Positions 46,847 to 55,549 are shown, numbered from the stretch's first letter. The stretch is DNA of 64,000 bases from Saccharothrix algeriensis (GCF_016907655.1 NZ_JAFBCL010000001.1:4002001-4066000); one strand, 5' to 3'. Notes: generated by a model not told the origin, from the letters alone. Numbers and translations are program-made.

Positions 46847-49495
46847 ATGCGCGAGCGGGACGCCGAGAACCACCTCACGATCAACTGCGCCGGGAATGTC
46901 ACGGGCAACGCGGTGCAGGCCGGGGTCATCCACGGCGGTGTGCACTTCCACCCCTCTCCGGCCCCACCTCCTCCGGTGGCGCGTGTGGACCCGGTGCGCC
47001 CGGAGACCACGGTCGGGGAGGTGTTCGTCGGCCGTGAGGAGGAGTTGGCCCGGGTGCTGGCGATCCTCGACCCGGATGCCGGCGCCGGGGTGGGGGCGGT
47101 GGTGTCGGCGGTGGCCGGGATGGGCGGGGTGGGCAAGACCGCCCTGGCCCGGCACGCCGCCGTCGAGGCGCTGCGCCGGGGCTGGTTCGGCGGTGGGGTG
47201 TTCTGGGTGGACCTGCGCGGCTACGACCACGAGGGGCCGGTACCCGACGCGGCGGTGTTCGGGCCGTTGCTGCGCCGGCTCGGAGTGCCGGACGAACGGA
47301 TCCCGGACGACCCCGTGGAGCAGGCTGCCGCCTATGACCAGGTCCTGACCCAACTGGGCGAGCAGGGGCGGGCGGTGCTGCTGGTGTGCGACAACGCCGG
47401 AGCCGGCCGGCAGGTGCGGGGGCTGGTGCCGGGGTCGGGTCCGCACCGGGTGCTGGTGACCACCCGCGACACCCTGGACCTGCCCCGCGCCCGCCGCCTG
47501 TCCCTGGACGTCCTCGACACCGGGGCCGCCGTCGCCCTGCTCGACCGGGTGCTGGACGAGCAGGAGCCCGACGACCGGCGCCTGCGCGCCGACCCGCCCG
47601 GCGCCGAGGCGCTGGCCCGGGCGTGCGGGAGGTTGCCGTTGGCGCTGCGCATCGCCGGGGCGCTGCTGGCCGACGAACCCCACCTGCGGCCGGGGGAGTT
47701 GGCCGACCAGTTGCGCAGCGCTCCCGGGGTGGAGGGCTACGCCCACGGTGAGCAGGCCGTGGCCGCCGTCTTCGACCTGTCCTGGCAGCGCCTGCTAGGC
47801 GACCACCCGGAGTGGGCGGGGCTGCTGCGGCTGCTCTGTCTGAACCCGGGGCCCGACACCTCCACCGACGCGGCGGCGGCCCTCGCCGACGAACCCCCGG
47901 AACGGGTGCGGGTCGGGCTGCGCGGTCTGCGCCAGGCCCACCTGCTGCGCTCCACCGGCCCGGACCGGTGGGGGTTGCACGACCTGATCCGGGCCCACAC
48001 CGGCAGCCACTCGGCCGGGCTCGACCCCGACCGGTTGGCGGCGGCCGAGCTGCGGGTGCTCGGCTACTACGCCACCACCGCCGACCAGGCCGACGACCAC
48101 CTGCGGGCACTGCCCGGGCAGCCGGCGCCCGACCGCTTCGCCGGGCGGGCCGACGCCCTGGAGTGGCTCGACGCCGAGCGCGCCACCCTCGTCGCCGCCG
48201 TCGTCCACGCCACCACCAGCGGCCACCACGACCACGCCGTGCGACTGGGCGCCGCCCTGGCCCAATACCTGGACTGGCGGCACTACCTCGCCGACGCGGT
48301 CACCGTGGCGGACCGCACCCACACCAGCGCCACCCACCTGTCCGCCCGCGACCAGGCCATGACCGCCAACAACCTGGGCGTGGCCCTGGGGAAAGTCCGG
48401 CGGTTCGAGGAGGCCGTCGCCGCTCACGAGCGCGCCGGTGATCTGTACCGGGAGTTGGGTGACCGGTGCGGTGAAGCCATGGTGTGGAACAACCTGGGCG
48501 TGGTGCTGCGGGAGTTGCGGCGGTTCGAGGAGGCCGTCGTCGCTCATGAGCGCGCCGGTGAGCTGCACGGGGAGGTGGGGAACCGGAGCGGCGAGGCCAC
48601 GGTGTGGAACAACCTGGGTCTGGTGCTGCGGGAGTTGCGGCGGTTCGAGGAGGCCATCGTCGCTCACGAGCGCGCCGGTGATCTGTACCGGGAGTTGGGT
48701 GACCGGCGCGGTGAAGCCATGGTGTGGAACAACCTGGGCGTGGTGCTGCAGCAGTTGCGGCGGTTCGAGGAGGCCGTCACCGCTCACGAGCGCGCCGGTG
48801 AGCTGCACGGGGAGGTGGGGAACCGGCACGGCGAAGCCGGGGTGTGGAACAACCTGGGCATGGCGCTGCGGGAGTTGCGGCGGTTCGAGGAAGCCATCGC
48901 CGCTCACGAGCGCGCCGGTGAGCGGTGCTGGGAGATGGGTGATCGGCACGGCGAAGCCATGGCGTGGAACAGCATCGGCTTGGCGCTGCGGGAGACTCGG
49001 CGTTTCGCCGAGGCCGCCGCCACCCACCGGCGCGCCGGCGACCTGTTCCGGGAAGTGGGTGACCGGCAGGGCGAGGCCACGGCGTGGGGCAACCTGGGCA
49101 TGGCGCTGCGGGAGTTGCGGCGGTTCGAGGAGGCTGCCACCGCTCACCGCCGCGACCTGGCCATCTGCCGGGAGCTGGGCGACCGGTACGGCGAGGCCCA
49201 GGCGTGGAGCAACCTGGGCGCGGCGCTGTCGGAGTTGCGGCGGTTCGAGGAGGCCGTCACCGCCTACCGGCGCGCCGGTGACCTGTTCCGGGGGTTGGGC
49301 GACCGGTACGGGGAGGCCAGGGCGTGGGCCGGCTCGGGCTTGGTGCTGCTGGAAGCGGGGCGGCGCGAGGAGGCGACCCGGTGCGGGGACCGGGCGTGGG
49401 AGATCTTCACCGCCGTCGGTGACGCCGAGCGCGCCGACGCCGTCGACCGCCTGCTGAGGACCCCCGACGTCCTCGGCGGGACCGCTTCGCCCTGA
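46847..49495 (+). CDS. NB-ARC/TPR signalling NTPase (NLR-like) with RHIM-like N-terminal motif
   Basis: 882 residues from ATG 46847 (GTG 46841 or 46829 possible). Residues 10-35 (INCAGNVTGNAVQAGVIHGGVHF) match the pattern of bacterial RHIM-like amyloid signalling motifs: alternating small/hydrophobic residues around a central QAG. Then come VGREEE, Walker A GMGGVGKTAL (91-100), Walker B VLLVCDN (177-183), LVTTRD and GRLPLAL, all typical of NB-ARC STAND NTPases, followed by a winged-helix-like region. From about residue 505 to 865 there are nine or ten 40-residue TPRs (WNNLGxxLRELRRFEEA). The expected role is threat sensing through TPRs, oligomerisation, and templating of an effector carrying the same amyloid motif. 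No such effector gene is next to it. Confidence 0.88.
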   Translation: MRERDAENHLTINCAGNVTGNAVQAGVIHGGVHFHPSPAPPPPVARVDPVRPETTVGEVFVGREEELARVLAILDPDAGAGVGAVVSAVAGMGGVGKTALARHAAVEALRRGWFGGGVFWVDLRGYDHEGPVPDAAVFGPLLRRLGVPDERIPDDPVEQAAAYDQVLTQLGEQGRAVLLVCDNAGAGRQVRGLVPGSGPHRVLVTTRDTLDLPRARRLSLDVLDTGAAVALLDRVLDEQEPDDRRLRADPPGAEALARACGRLPLALRIAGALLADEPHLRPGELADQLRSAPGVEGYAHGEQAVAAVFDLSWQRLLGDHPEWAGLLRLLCLNPGPDTSTDAAAALADEPPERVRVGLRGLRQAHLLRSTGPDRWGLHDLIRAHTGSHSAGLDPDRLAAAELRVLGYYATTADQADDHLRALPGQPAPDRFAGRADALEWLDAERATLVAAVVHATTSGHHDHAVRLGAALAQYLDWRHYLADAVTVADRTHTSATHLSARDQAMTANNLGVALGKVRRFEEAVAAHERAGDLYRELGDRCGEAMVWNNLGVVLRELRRFEEAVVAHERAGELHGEVGNRSGEATVWNNLGLVLRELRRFEEAIVAHERAGDLYRELGDRRGEAMVWNNLGVVLQQLRRFEEAVTAHERAGELHGEVGNRHGEAGVWNNLGMALRELRRFEEAIAAHERAGERCWEMGDRHGEAMAWNSIGLALRETRRFAEAAATHRRAGDLFREVGDRQGEATAWGNLGMALRELRRFEEAATAHRRDLAICRELGDRYGEAQAWSNLGAALSELRRFEEAVTAYRRAGDLFRGLGDRYGEARAWAGSGLVLLEAGRREEATRCGDRAWEIFTAVGDAERADAVDRLLRTPDVLGGTASP
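48361..49400 (+). repeat. 120-bp tandem repeats coding for TPR units
   Basis: Units of exactly 120 bp restart near 48481, 48601, 48721, 48841, 48961, 49081 and 49201, each opening with GTG/GCG TGG AAC/GGC/AGC and continuing GCTGCGGGAGTTGCGGCGGT. The central units are nearly identical at DNA level, including synonymous sites. This points to recent expansion or gene conversion. Confidence 0.9.
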
Positions 49496-49505
49496 CCCGG
49501 CGGTG

Positions 49506-49535
49506 CTCCCCGTGCGGCCCGGACCGCACGGGGAG
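49506..49535. terminator. Bidirectional terminator hairpin
   Basis: A perfect 12-bp stem (49506-49517 with 49524-49535; CTCCCCGTGCGG and complement) with a six-base loop, between the convergent NLR-like and NmrA-like genes. Confidence 0.8.
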
Positions 49536-49550
49536 GCGGGGAGCCCGGGT

Positions 49551-50399
49551 TCAGCGCAGGACGGACAGCTCGTCGGCGTGCTCGGCGGCCCACTGGGCGA
49601 GGGTCCGCCCGCGCCTGCCGGTGATCTCCTCGAACGTGGGCAGCAGTTCCGCCGGCTCCTCGTTGAACTGGGCCTGGTAGCCGAGCAGGTACTCGGCGAT
49701 GTTCCACGGCAGGCCCACGTCCCGGATGAGCGCGGCGCGCGCCTGGCCGTAGGTCAGCCGCTCGTAGGCGATCTCCCGGCCGAGGCCCTCGGCGAACGCG
49801 GCCACCTGCTGCCGCGTCGTCAGCGCCTCCGGGCCGCTCAGCCGGTACGCCCGGCCCGCGTGCCCGTCCTCCAGCAGCGCGCGCACGGCGACCTCCGCGA
49901 TGTCGGCCTCGTGGATCGGCGTCCCGACCGCGTCGGGGTAGGGAGCGCGCACGACGTTCTCCCGCCTGATCGTCTCCGCCCAGACCTGCTTGTTCGCCAT
50001 GAACTCGCCGGGGCGCAGGTGCGTCCACTCGACGCCGCTCTCCTCGATGGCCCGTTCCACCGCCTGGTGCGTCTCGTAGCTGCCCGGCCGCTGCACCGCC
50101 ACGGCGTCGGTGGACAGGAAGACCACCCGCCGGACGTCCTTCGCCAGCTCGAGGAAAGCGCTTGCGAGGTCGGCCGGCCGCTCGGCGTCGAGCACCGCGA
50201 GCAGGTACACGGCGGTCACGCCGTCGAGCGGGAGCGCGTCGGGCCGGGTGAGGTCGCCTTTCACAGTCTCGACGCCTTCGGGCAAGCCCGCTTTGTCCGG
50301 GTCGCGGGTCAGCGCGCGCACCTCCGCACCGCGCGCCACGAGCTGCTCCACCACGTGCCTGCCGACGTTGCCGGTCGCCCCGGTCACCAGGATCGTCAC
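49551..50399 (-). CDS. NmrA-like NAD(P)-binding oxidoreductase
   Basis: 282 residues from GTG 50399 with AAGGGGA upstream. Residues 1-14 read MTILVTGATGNVGR, the Rossmann glycine motif of atypical SDR/NmrA proteins. RALTRDPDK suggests NADP(H) preference. FLSTDAVAV and THLRPGEFMANK are typical of this group, which lacks the usual SDR catalytic YxxxK. It may be an NADP(H)-dependent reductase or a redox-sensing protein. Two palindromes lie upstream but no regulator gene is adjacent. Confidence 0.88.
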   Translation of the reverse strand: MTILVTGATGNVGRHVVEQLVARGAEVRALTRDPDKAGLPEGVETVKGDLTRPDALPLDGVTAVYLLAVLDAERPADLASAFLELAKDVRRVVFLSTDAVAVQRPGSYETHQAVERAIEESGVEWTHLRPGEFMANKQVWAETIRRENVVRAPYPDAVGTPIHEADIAEVAVRALLEDGHAGRAYRLSGPEALTTRQQVAAFAEGLGREIAYERLTYGQARAALIRDVGLPWNIAEYLLGYQAQFNEEPAELLPTFEEITGRRGRTLAQWAAEHADELSVLR

Positions 50400-50420
50400 G
50401 GTTTCCCCTTGTGGATAGGT

Positions 50421-50434
50421 GTTCAAACTTGAAC
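50421..50434 (-). promoter_or_regulatory. GTTCAA-AC-TTGAAC palindrome upstream of the NmrA-like gene
   Basis: Perfect 6-bp arms with a 2-base spacer lie 22 bases upstream of the start codon, a typical operator position. The regulator is not identifiable here; the motif resembles MarR/HxlR-type sites (inference). Confidence 0.45.
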
Positions 50435-50471
50435 AACAACACGCTAGCGCGGCCCCGGGACACCGCGCACA

Positions 50472-50485
50472 TGCAAACTTTTGCA
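50472..50485. promoter_or_regulatory. TGCAA-ACTT-TTGCA palindrome
   Basis: Perfect 5-bp arms with a 4-base spacer in the divergent region between the NmrA-like gene and the chitinase gene. Possible operator; no assignment. Confidence 0.35.
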
Positions 50486-50552
50486 AGGTCTGTGAACGGT
50501 CAGCCGAAGCAGAACTCGCCGGTATGACGGGATTCGGCCGTTCGGGCGTAGT

Positions 50553-50568
50553 GGTGGTCTAGACCTCA
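50553..50568 (+). promoter_or_regulatory. DasR-responsive element (dre) 1 upstream of the chitinase gene
   Basis: The core TGGTCTAGACCT (50555-50566) matches the dre consensus TGGTCTAGACCA with one difference. It lies about 50 bases upstream of the chitinase start, in the promoter zone, as in Streptomyces chitinase genes. Confidence 0.8.
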
Positions 50569-50575
50569 CGCCTAC

Positions 50576-50591
50576 CGTGGTCTGGACCACA
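50576..50591 (+). promoter_or_regulatory. DasR-responsive element (dre) 2 upstream of the chitinase gene
   Basis: The core TGGTCTGGACCA (50578-50589) differs from the dre consensus at one central position and keeps both GGTC/GACC half-sites. It lies 23 bases from dre 1 (start to start), so paired binding is likely. Confidence 0.8.
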
Positions 50592-50618
50592 GAGCACGCC
50601 GCCACCGCGAGGAGAAGC

Positions 50619-51899
50619 ATGACGAGCAGGAGATGGGTGCTCCCCGCCCTCCTGGTTTCCGCCCTCACCGTGTCCCTGGCCCCGCAGGCCCAGGCGCACG
50701 GTGGCCGCGATCAACCTCGCACGGTCGGCTACTACACCAACTGGAGCGGCTACGACCGCAACTTCCTGGTGAGCGACCTGGTCAAGAACGGGTCCGCGAA
50801 GCGGCTCACGCACGTGAACTACGCGTTCGGCTTCCTCGACGAGAGCGGCAAGTGCGTCAGCTCCGACCCGTGGGCCGACTACCAGCGGCCCTTCGGCGCG
50901 GAGCAGAGCGTCAGCGGCAGGGCCGACGACCCGAACCAGCCGCTGCGGGGCAACCTCAACCAGCTCAAGCAGCTCAAGGCCAAGCACCCGAAGCTCAAGG
51001 TCTACATCTCGCTCGGCGGCTGGAGCGGCTCGAAGTACTTCTCCGACGCGGCGCTCACCCCCGCCTCCCGCGCGGCGCACGTGAAGTCGTGCATCGACCT
51101 GTGGCTCAAGGGCAACCTGGTCGACGCGCCGCCCGGCGCGGCGGCGGGCCTGTTCGACGGCATCGACCTGGACTGGGAGTGGCCCTCCAGCGAGGGCGCG
51201 CCGGGCAACGTGATCCGCGCCGAGGACCGCGAGAACTTCACCGCCCTGCTGCGCGAGTACCGCAAGCAGCTGGGCAAGCTGACCTGGCAGACCGGGCGGC
51301 GCTACGACCTGACGGCGTACCTGTCCGCGAACCCGGCGTTCATCGACCGCGGCTTCGAGGTCTCGAAGGTGTTCGACCTGCTGACCTTCGCGACGGTGCA
51401 GGGCTACGACTTCCACGGCTCGTGGGACCCGACGACCAACCAGCAGTCCTCGCTGCGGACGCCGGCGGCGGACCCGACGTCGCCGAAGTACAGCTCGCAG
51501 GTCGCGATCGACCACTACCTGCGCAAGGGCGTCGACCGGGACAAGATCGTGCTGGGCGTGCCGTTCTTCAGCCGCGGCTGGACCGGCGTGCGCAACGAGA
51601 ACAACGGGCTGTTCCAGCCCGCCACCGGGCCCGCGCCGGGCACCTTCGAGCCCGGGTTCGAGGAGTACCGGACCCTCAAGCCGCAGGCGGGCGGGTTCAC
51701 CGTGCACCGCGACCCCAAGGCCGGGCACGCGTGGCTGTTCGACGGCAAGACGTTCTGGACCTGGGACGACCCGACCGAGATGAAGCGCAAGGGTCGCTAC
51801 GTGGCGGAACGCAGGCTGGGCGGAGCGATGATCTGGTCGCTGGACGGCGACACCGCCGACGGCGAGCTCATCCGCGCCCTCCGAGACGGGCTGTCCTGA
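50619..51899 (+). CDS. Secreted GH18 chitinase
   Basis: 426 residues from ATG 50619, behind GAGGAG. A Sec signal peptide (MTSRRWVLPALLVSALTVSLAPQAQA) has a likely cleavage after A26. The GH18 catalytic domain starts with VGYYTNWSGY. It has SLGGWSGS (131-138) and the catalytic DGIDLDWEW with D183, D185 and E187, followed by QGYDFHGSWD and MIWSLDGD. There is no chitin-binding domain. The enzyme would cut chitin to chitooligosaccharides outside the cell. Two DasR-type sites indicate repression relieved by glucosamine phosphates. Confidence 0.96.
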   Translation: MTSRRWVLPALLVSALTVSLAPQAQAHGGRDQPRTVGYYTNWSGYDRNFLVSDLVKNGSAKRLTHVNYAFGFLDESGKCVSSDPWADYQRPFGAEQSVSGRADDPNQPLRGNLNQLKQLKAKHPKLKVYISLGGWSGSKYFSDAALTPASRAAHVKSCIDLWLKGNLVDAPPGAAAGLFDGIDLDWEWPSSEGAPGNVIRAEDRENFTALLREYRKQLGKLTWQTGRRYDLTAYLSANPAFIDRGFEVSKVFDLLTFATVQGYDFHGSWDPTTNQQSSLRTPAADPTSPKYSSQVAIDHYLRKGVDRDKIVLGVPFFSRGWTGVRNENNGLFQPATGPAPGTFEPGFEEYRTLKPQAGGFTVHRDPKAGHAWLFDGKTFWTWDDPTEMKRKGRYVAERRLGGAMIWSLDGDTADGELIRALRDGLS

Positions 51900-51920
51900 C
51901 AGGGACGGTCCACCGGGGTC

Positions 51921-51950
51921 CGGGGAGGTTTCGCGGCGGCCGCCTCCCCG
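51921..51950. terminator. Bidirectional hairpin between the chitinase and TetR genes
   Basis: An 8-bp stem (CGGGGAGG 51921-51928 with CCTCCCCG 51943-51950) lies in the 65-base gap between convergent genes. Confidence 0.6.
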
Positions 51951-51964
51951 GGCTCCACCCCTTC

Positions 51965-52558
51965 CTACCGCCGGCGCCAGCCCTCGGCCTGCGCCCGGAT
52001 CGCCTGCTCGTAGGCGGGCGCGATCTCGACGCCGGGCGGCAGGTGGCCGTTGAGCTCCAGGCTCACCAGGCCGTGCACCACGCCCCACAGGGCCACCGCG
52101 ACGTGCTCGCGGGGCGCGTCGACGAACCGGCCGGACTCGATGGCGCGGCCGACGCTCTCGACCAGCGGCACGAAGGTCTCCGCCGCGGAGGCCCGCACCT
52201 CCTCCGAGGGCTCGAAGCCGGGGTCGACCACGCTGAACATCACCAGGTAGAACTGCGGGTCGGCGAGCGCGCTGGCCCGGTAGGTCAGGCCGATGCGGAT
52301 GATGTCCTCCACCGGGTCGTCGGTCCGGGGCAGGGCCGCGAGCCGGACGCCGAACCGGCGGAAGCCCTCCTCGTAGAGGGCGTCGAGCAGGGCGGGCTTG
52401 CCGCCGAACAGCGAGTACACGGCCGTAGTCGAGGTGTTGACATCCGCCGCCAGCCTGCGCAAGCTCAGAGCGGCCGGCCCCTCGGCGGACAGCAGTTCAC
52501 CGGCGCGGTCGAGCAGGCGCACCCGCAGCGCGTCGTCGTGGGTCCTGGGTCTCGGCAC
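51965..52558 (-). CDS. TetR/AcrR-family transcriptional regulator
   Basis: 197 residues from GTG 52558. The N-terminal TetR HTH is clear (LLDRAGELLSAEGPAALSLRRLAADVNTSTTAVYSLFGGKPALL). The C-terminal half has the WHG-type ligand domain (FYLVMFSVVDPGFEP, HVAVALWGVVHGLVSLELNGHLPP). It probably represses itself or a neighbouring gene. A 9-bp palindrome AACACTGTT lies 17 bases upstream of its start. The ligand is unknown. Confidence 0.92.
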   Translation of the reverse strand: MPRPRTHDDALRVRLLDRAGELLSAEGPAALSLRRLAADVNTSTTAVYSLFGGKPALLDALYEEGFRRFGVRLAALPRTDDPVEDIIRIGLTYRASALADPQFYLVMFSVVDPGFEPSEEVRASAAETFVPLVESVGRAIESGRFVDAPREHVAVALWGVVHGLVSLELNGHLPPGVEIAPAYEQAIRAQAEGWRRR

Positions 52559-52574
52559 CCGCGCAGCTTATCGC

Positions 52575-52583
52575 AACACTGTT
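52575..52583. promoter_or_regulatory. Candidate TetR operator AACACTGTT
   Basis: A perfect palindrome around a central C, directly upstream of the TetR start and overlapping a TTATAA-rich stretch. Confidence 0.4.
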
Positions 52584-52606
52584 ATAAAACGAGGTCTGGT
52601 CACCGT

Positions 52607-52623
52607 GGTACCAAGTTGGTACC
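52607..52623 (+). promoter_or_regulatory. Repeated GGTACC operator of the RHH gene
   Basis: Two TGGTACC direct repeats 11 bases apart (GGTACC at 52607-52612 and 52618-52623), each self-complementary, end 9 bases before the RHH start codon. Helical-phase repeats of this sort suit an autoregulating ribbon-helix-helix antitoxin. Confidence 0.5.
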
Positions 52624-52632
52624 GTCCTGGGC

Positions 52633-52839
52633 ATGGCGATGACCCTGCGTCTGAGCGATGAGGAGAACCGGCGGCTCGACGAGCTGGCGGCGGCCGAGGG
52701 GCGCTCCAAGCAGGAGGTCGTCCGGCTCGCGCTCGCCGAGCGGTGGGCCCGCCTCCAGAAGGAGGAGCAGCTCTCCGAGGTCCTCGGGAGGGTGCTGCCG
52801 AAGTACCGCGGGCTGCTCGACCGGCTCGGCTCCGCCTGA
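52633..52839 (+). CDS. Ribbon-helix-helix (CopG-like) protein, probable antitoxin of the Doc-like gene
   Basis: 68 residues from ATG 52633. MAMTLRLSDEENRRLDELAAAEGRSKQEVVRLALAE is a complete RHH domain (strand TLRL, helix, GRS turn, helix). The C-terminal KYRGLLDRLGSA tail would be the toxin-binding part. In actinomycetes such genes usually lie directly upstream of doc. Here a Doc-like gene follows after 381 bases, an unusual gap that also holds an SOS box. Confidence 0.85.
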   Translation: MAMTLRLSDEENRRLDELAAAEGRSKQEVVRLALAERWARLQKEEQLSEVLGRVLPKYRGLLDRLGSA

Positions 52840-52916
52840 CCGCCCGTCGTCGCACCGCGCTCCTGCGTCCGGTGGAATGTGACTGCTCCACACGTTCCAA
52901 CGGGTGACACTGCCGT

Positions 52917-52932
52917 TCGAACTTTTGTTCGA
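52917..52932 (+). promoter_or_regulatory. LexA/SOS box
   Basis: TCGAACTTTTGTTCGA fits the actinobacterial SOS box TCGAAC-N4-GTTCGA perfectly. A TAGTCT hexamer (52933-52938) and a GTG (52945) follow directly, so a LexA-controlled promoter with a leaderless start is possible. The downstream open frame continues into the Doc-like protein. Confidence 0.75.
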
Positions 52933-53220
52933 TAGTCTGGATCAGTGCAGCTCAATCGCCGTAACGCGCCCCTGCCCCGCGTTCACCGGTGCGAACGCCC
53001 GCGCCTACTCCCGGCGCCCGGGTATGGTGCGCCGTTGAAAATCGGGCCGAGCAGGGAGCGCACCGCCGTGGTGCCCCGCGAGGTGGACAACGTCCTCACC
53101 GCCGGCTGGGCGGTCAGGCGATACAGACCCGAGGTGGTGGGCAGTGGTGCCGAAGGCATCCCGGACTCGGCGTGGCCGCGCCGCAGGCCCCGCCGCCAGG
53201 GACAGGGAGCGCGTCAAGCA

Positions 53221-53604
53221 GTGGTCAACTACCTCGACGCCGGCGACTTGCTCGTGCTGGCGACCGCCGTCACCGGTGGGGATCTGGTCGTGCGCGACTT
53301 AGGGCTCCTCGACTCCGCAGCGCACCGGCCCAGGGCCGCGGTGCTGGGCGTCGAGGCGTACGAGACGCTCTGGCTGAAAGCCGCAGCCCTGCTGGACTCG
53401 ATCGTGCGCACCCGCCCGCTGGTCGAGGGCAACTGGCGGCTGGGCTGGGTCGCGGCCGTCACGCTGTGCGACATCAACGGCTGGTGGGTCGACGCGGACG
53501 AGGACGACGCGCTCGACCTGGTCCGGGCGCTGGGCCGCGAGCAGGTCGACGTGGCCGGCATGGCCACCCGCCTGGAAGCGTGGGCCACCCCCAAGCACGA
53601 CTAG
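53221..53604 (+). CDS. Doc/Fic-like toxin with degenerate Fic motif
   Basis: 127 residues from GTG 53221 (GGGAG about 10 bases upstream), the usual Doc length: [53 protein letters not shown]. The core Fic motif HPFxDGNKR reads RPLVEGNWR (65-73): the catalytic His is Arg, Asp is Glu and Lys is Trp. Doc enzymes phosphorylate EF-Tu; loss of these residues suggests an inactive or altered protein. The open frame extends upstream to GTG 52945 next to an SOS box, giving an alternative 219-residue product whose N-terminus has weaker codon bias. Confidence 0.75.
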   Translation: MVNYLDAGDLLVLATAVTGGDLVVRDLGLLDSAAHRPRAAVLGVEAYETLWLKAAALLDSIVRTRPLVEGNWRLGWVAAVTLCDINGWWVDADEDDALDLVRALGREQVDVAGMATRLEAWATPKHD

Positions 53605-53679
53605 CCCCCCACTCCGGTTCCCCTGGTTCGAGCGCCCACGACACCCCGACCCGGCCCCCCTGCGTGGCCGCGTCGGTGT

Positions 53680-53734
53680 GTCGTGGTCTGATTCGATCGA
53701 TCACGCTCTTCGATCGACCGAATCAGACCACGAC
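53680..53734. terminator. Long hairpin between the Doc-like and AKR genes
   Basis: A 16-bp perfect stem (53680-53695 with 53719-53734; GTCGTGGTCTGATTCG and complement) with ATCGA/TCGAT extension in the loop. Probably the terminator of the RHH/Doc unit. Confidence 0.65.
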
Positions 53735-53798
53735 GCGCCGACTACCAGGCGGCCACGCCGCGCCGCCGAAGGCGGCGCAATTGAACACAGGACACCGC

Positions 53799-54773
<975 letters not shown>

Positions 54774-54783
54774 CGCGCGCCGG

Positions 54784-55242
54784 CTACCGGACCACGATCC
54801 CGTTGCGGAGGTTGAAGTCCTTCGCGCCCTGCGCGGCCAGCACCATCCCCACGATCGCCAGGACGACCCAGACGGGGAACGCGATGATCATCCCGATGAA
54901 CGTCAGCGCGAAGATCCACAGCGGGAAGTTCACGAGGATCAGGACGATGCCGAGCGCGGTCTGCCCGGCGTAGAGGTTGCCCGCGCCCAGCCACAGGAAC
55001 GACAGCAGCACCGCGACGCCCGGCGACTTCGCGGTGACCACGCCGCCCATCGGCGCCGGCGGGCCGTAGCCGGGCTGCGCGTACTGGGCGGGGTGGCCGG
55101 TCGCCGGCGGGGCGTGCGGGATGTAGACGGGCGGCTGCTGGGGCCACTGGCTCTTGCCGCACACCGCGCAGTTGGTGTTCGGAGGTTGTAAGTACGCGCC
55201 ACACGACCCGCACATCGGCGGCGGTCCGGCGGGGGTGGTCAT
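54784..55242 (-). CDS. Zinc-ribbon / TM2-domain membrane protein
   Basis: 152 residues from ATG 55242. The N-terminus has a zinc ribbon (CGSCGAYL...CAVCGKS), then a Pro/Gln/Tyr-rich linker and a TM2-like C-terminal domain with two or three membrane helices (VAVLLSFLWLGAGNLYAGQTALGIVLILVNFPLWIFALTFIGM and the following segment). Function is unknown; such proteins are common small membrane proteins in actinomycetes. Confidence 0.85.
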   Translation of the reverse strand: MTTPAGPPPMCGSCGAYLQPPNTNCAVCGKSQWPQQPPVYIPHAPPATGHPAQYAQPGYGPPAPMGGVVTAKSPGVAVLLSFLWLGAGNLYAGQTALGIVLILVNFPLWIFALTFIGMIIAFPVWVVLAIVGMVLAAQGAKDFNLRNGIVVR

Positions 55243-55314
55243 CTGGCGCCTCCGTCTGCGTTCGTCACACCACTACGGGTGATCAATCGCAACCGGAGGG
55301 ATCCGTGTTACCCA

Positions 55315-55549
55315 TCACACGGGCGTCGCCGTGACCGTCGCGCCCGGTTCGGCCTTGCCCGGCTTGCCCGCGACGAGCACGTGGTCGGCGACCTGCCGCC
55401 ACCCCATGCCCCCGGCGATGCCCTGAACGCCCCGCACGTTGTCGCCGTGCTGCACGTACAGGCCGAACGGCCGCCCCGGCGACCGCCGCCTCGAACATCG
55501 CCTGGAGGGTGGGCGACGGCGTGTGGTGGGCGATCAGCAGCCTCGGGAC
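55315..55549 (-). pseudogene. Remnant of a flavodoxin-like / FMN reductase-like gene with internal deletion
   Basis: One minus frame reads PRLLIAHHTPSPTLQAMFEAAVAGA, the N-terminal FMN-binding strand and helix of a flavodoxin-family protein. From about 55455 a different frame reads RPFGLYVQHGD, then VRGVQGIAGGMGWRQV to a TGA at 55315-55317, the C-terminal part of the same family. About 90 middle residues are missing and the frame changes at the join. The coordinates cover the remnant only. Confidence 0.65.

Noticed and set aside
47795..49147. Minus-strand frame opposite the TPR region
   Set aside because: Its internal repeats merely mirror the 120-bp TPR repeats; no ribosome site or family.
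48361..49400. Regular repeats that could suggest a CRISPR array
   Set aside because: The units are contiguous 120-bp coding TPR repeats without spacers, and no cas genes are near.
52945..53220. Separate small gene in the gap before the Doc-like gene
   Set aside because: No independent stop in that frame, mixed codon bias and no family match; kept only as an alternative N-terminal extension.
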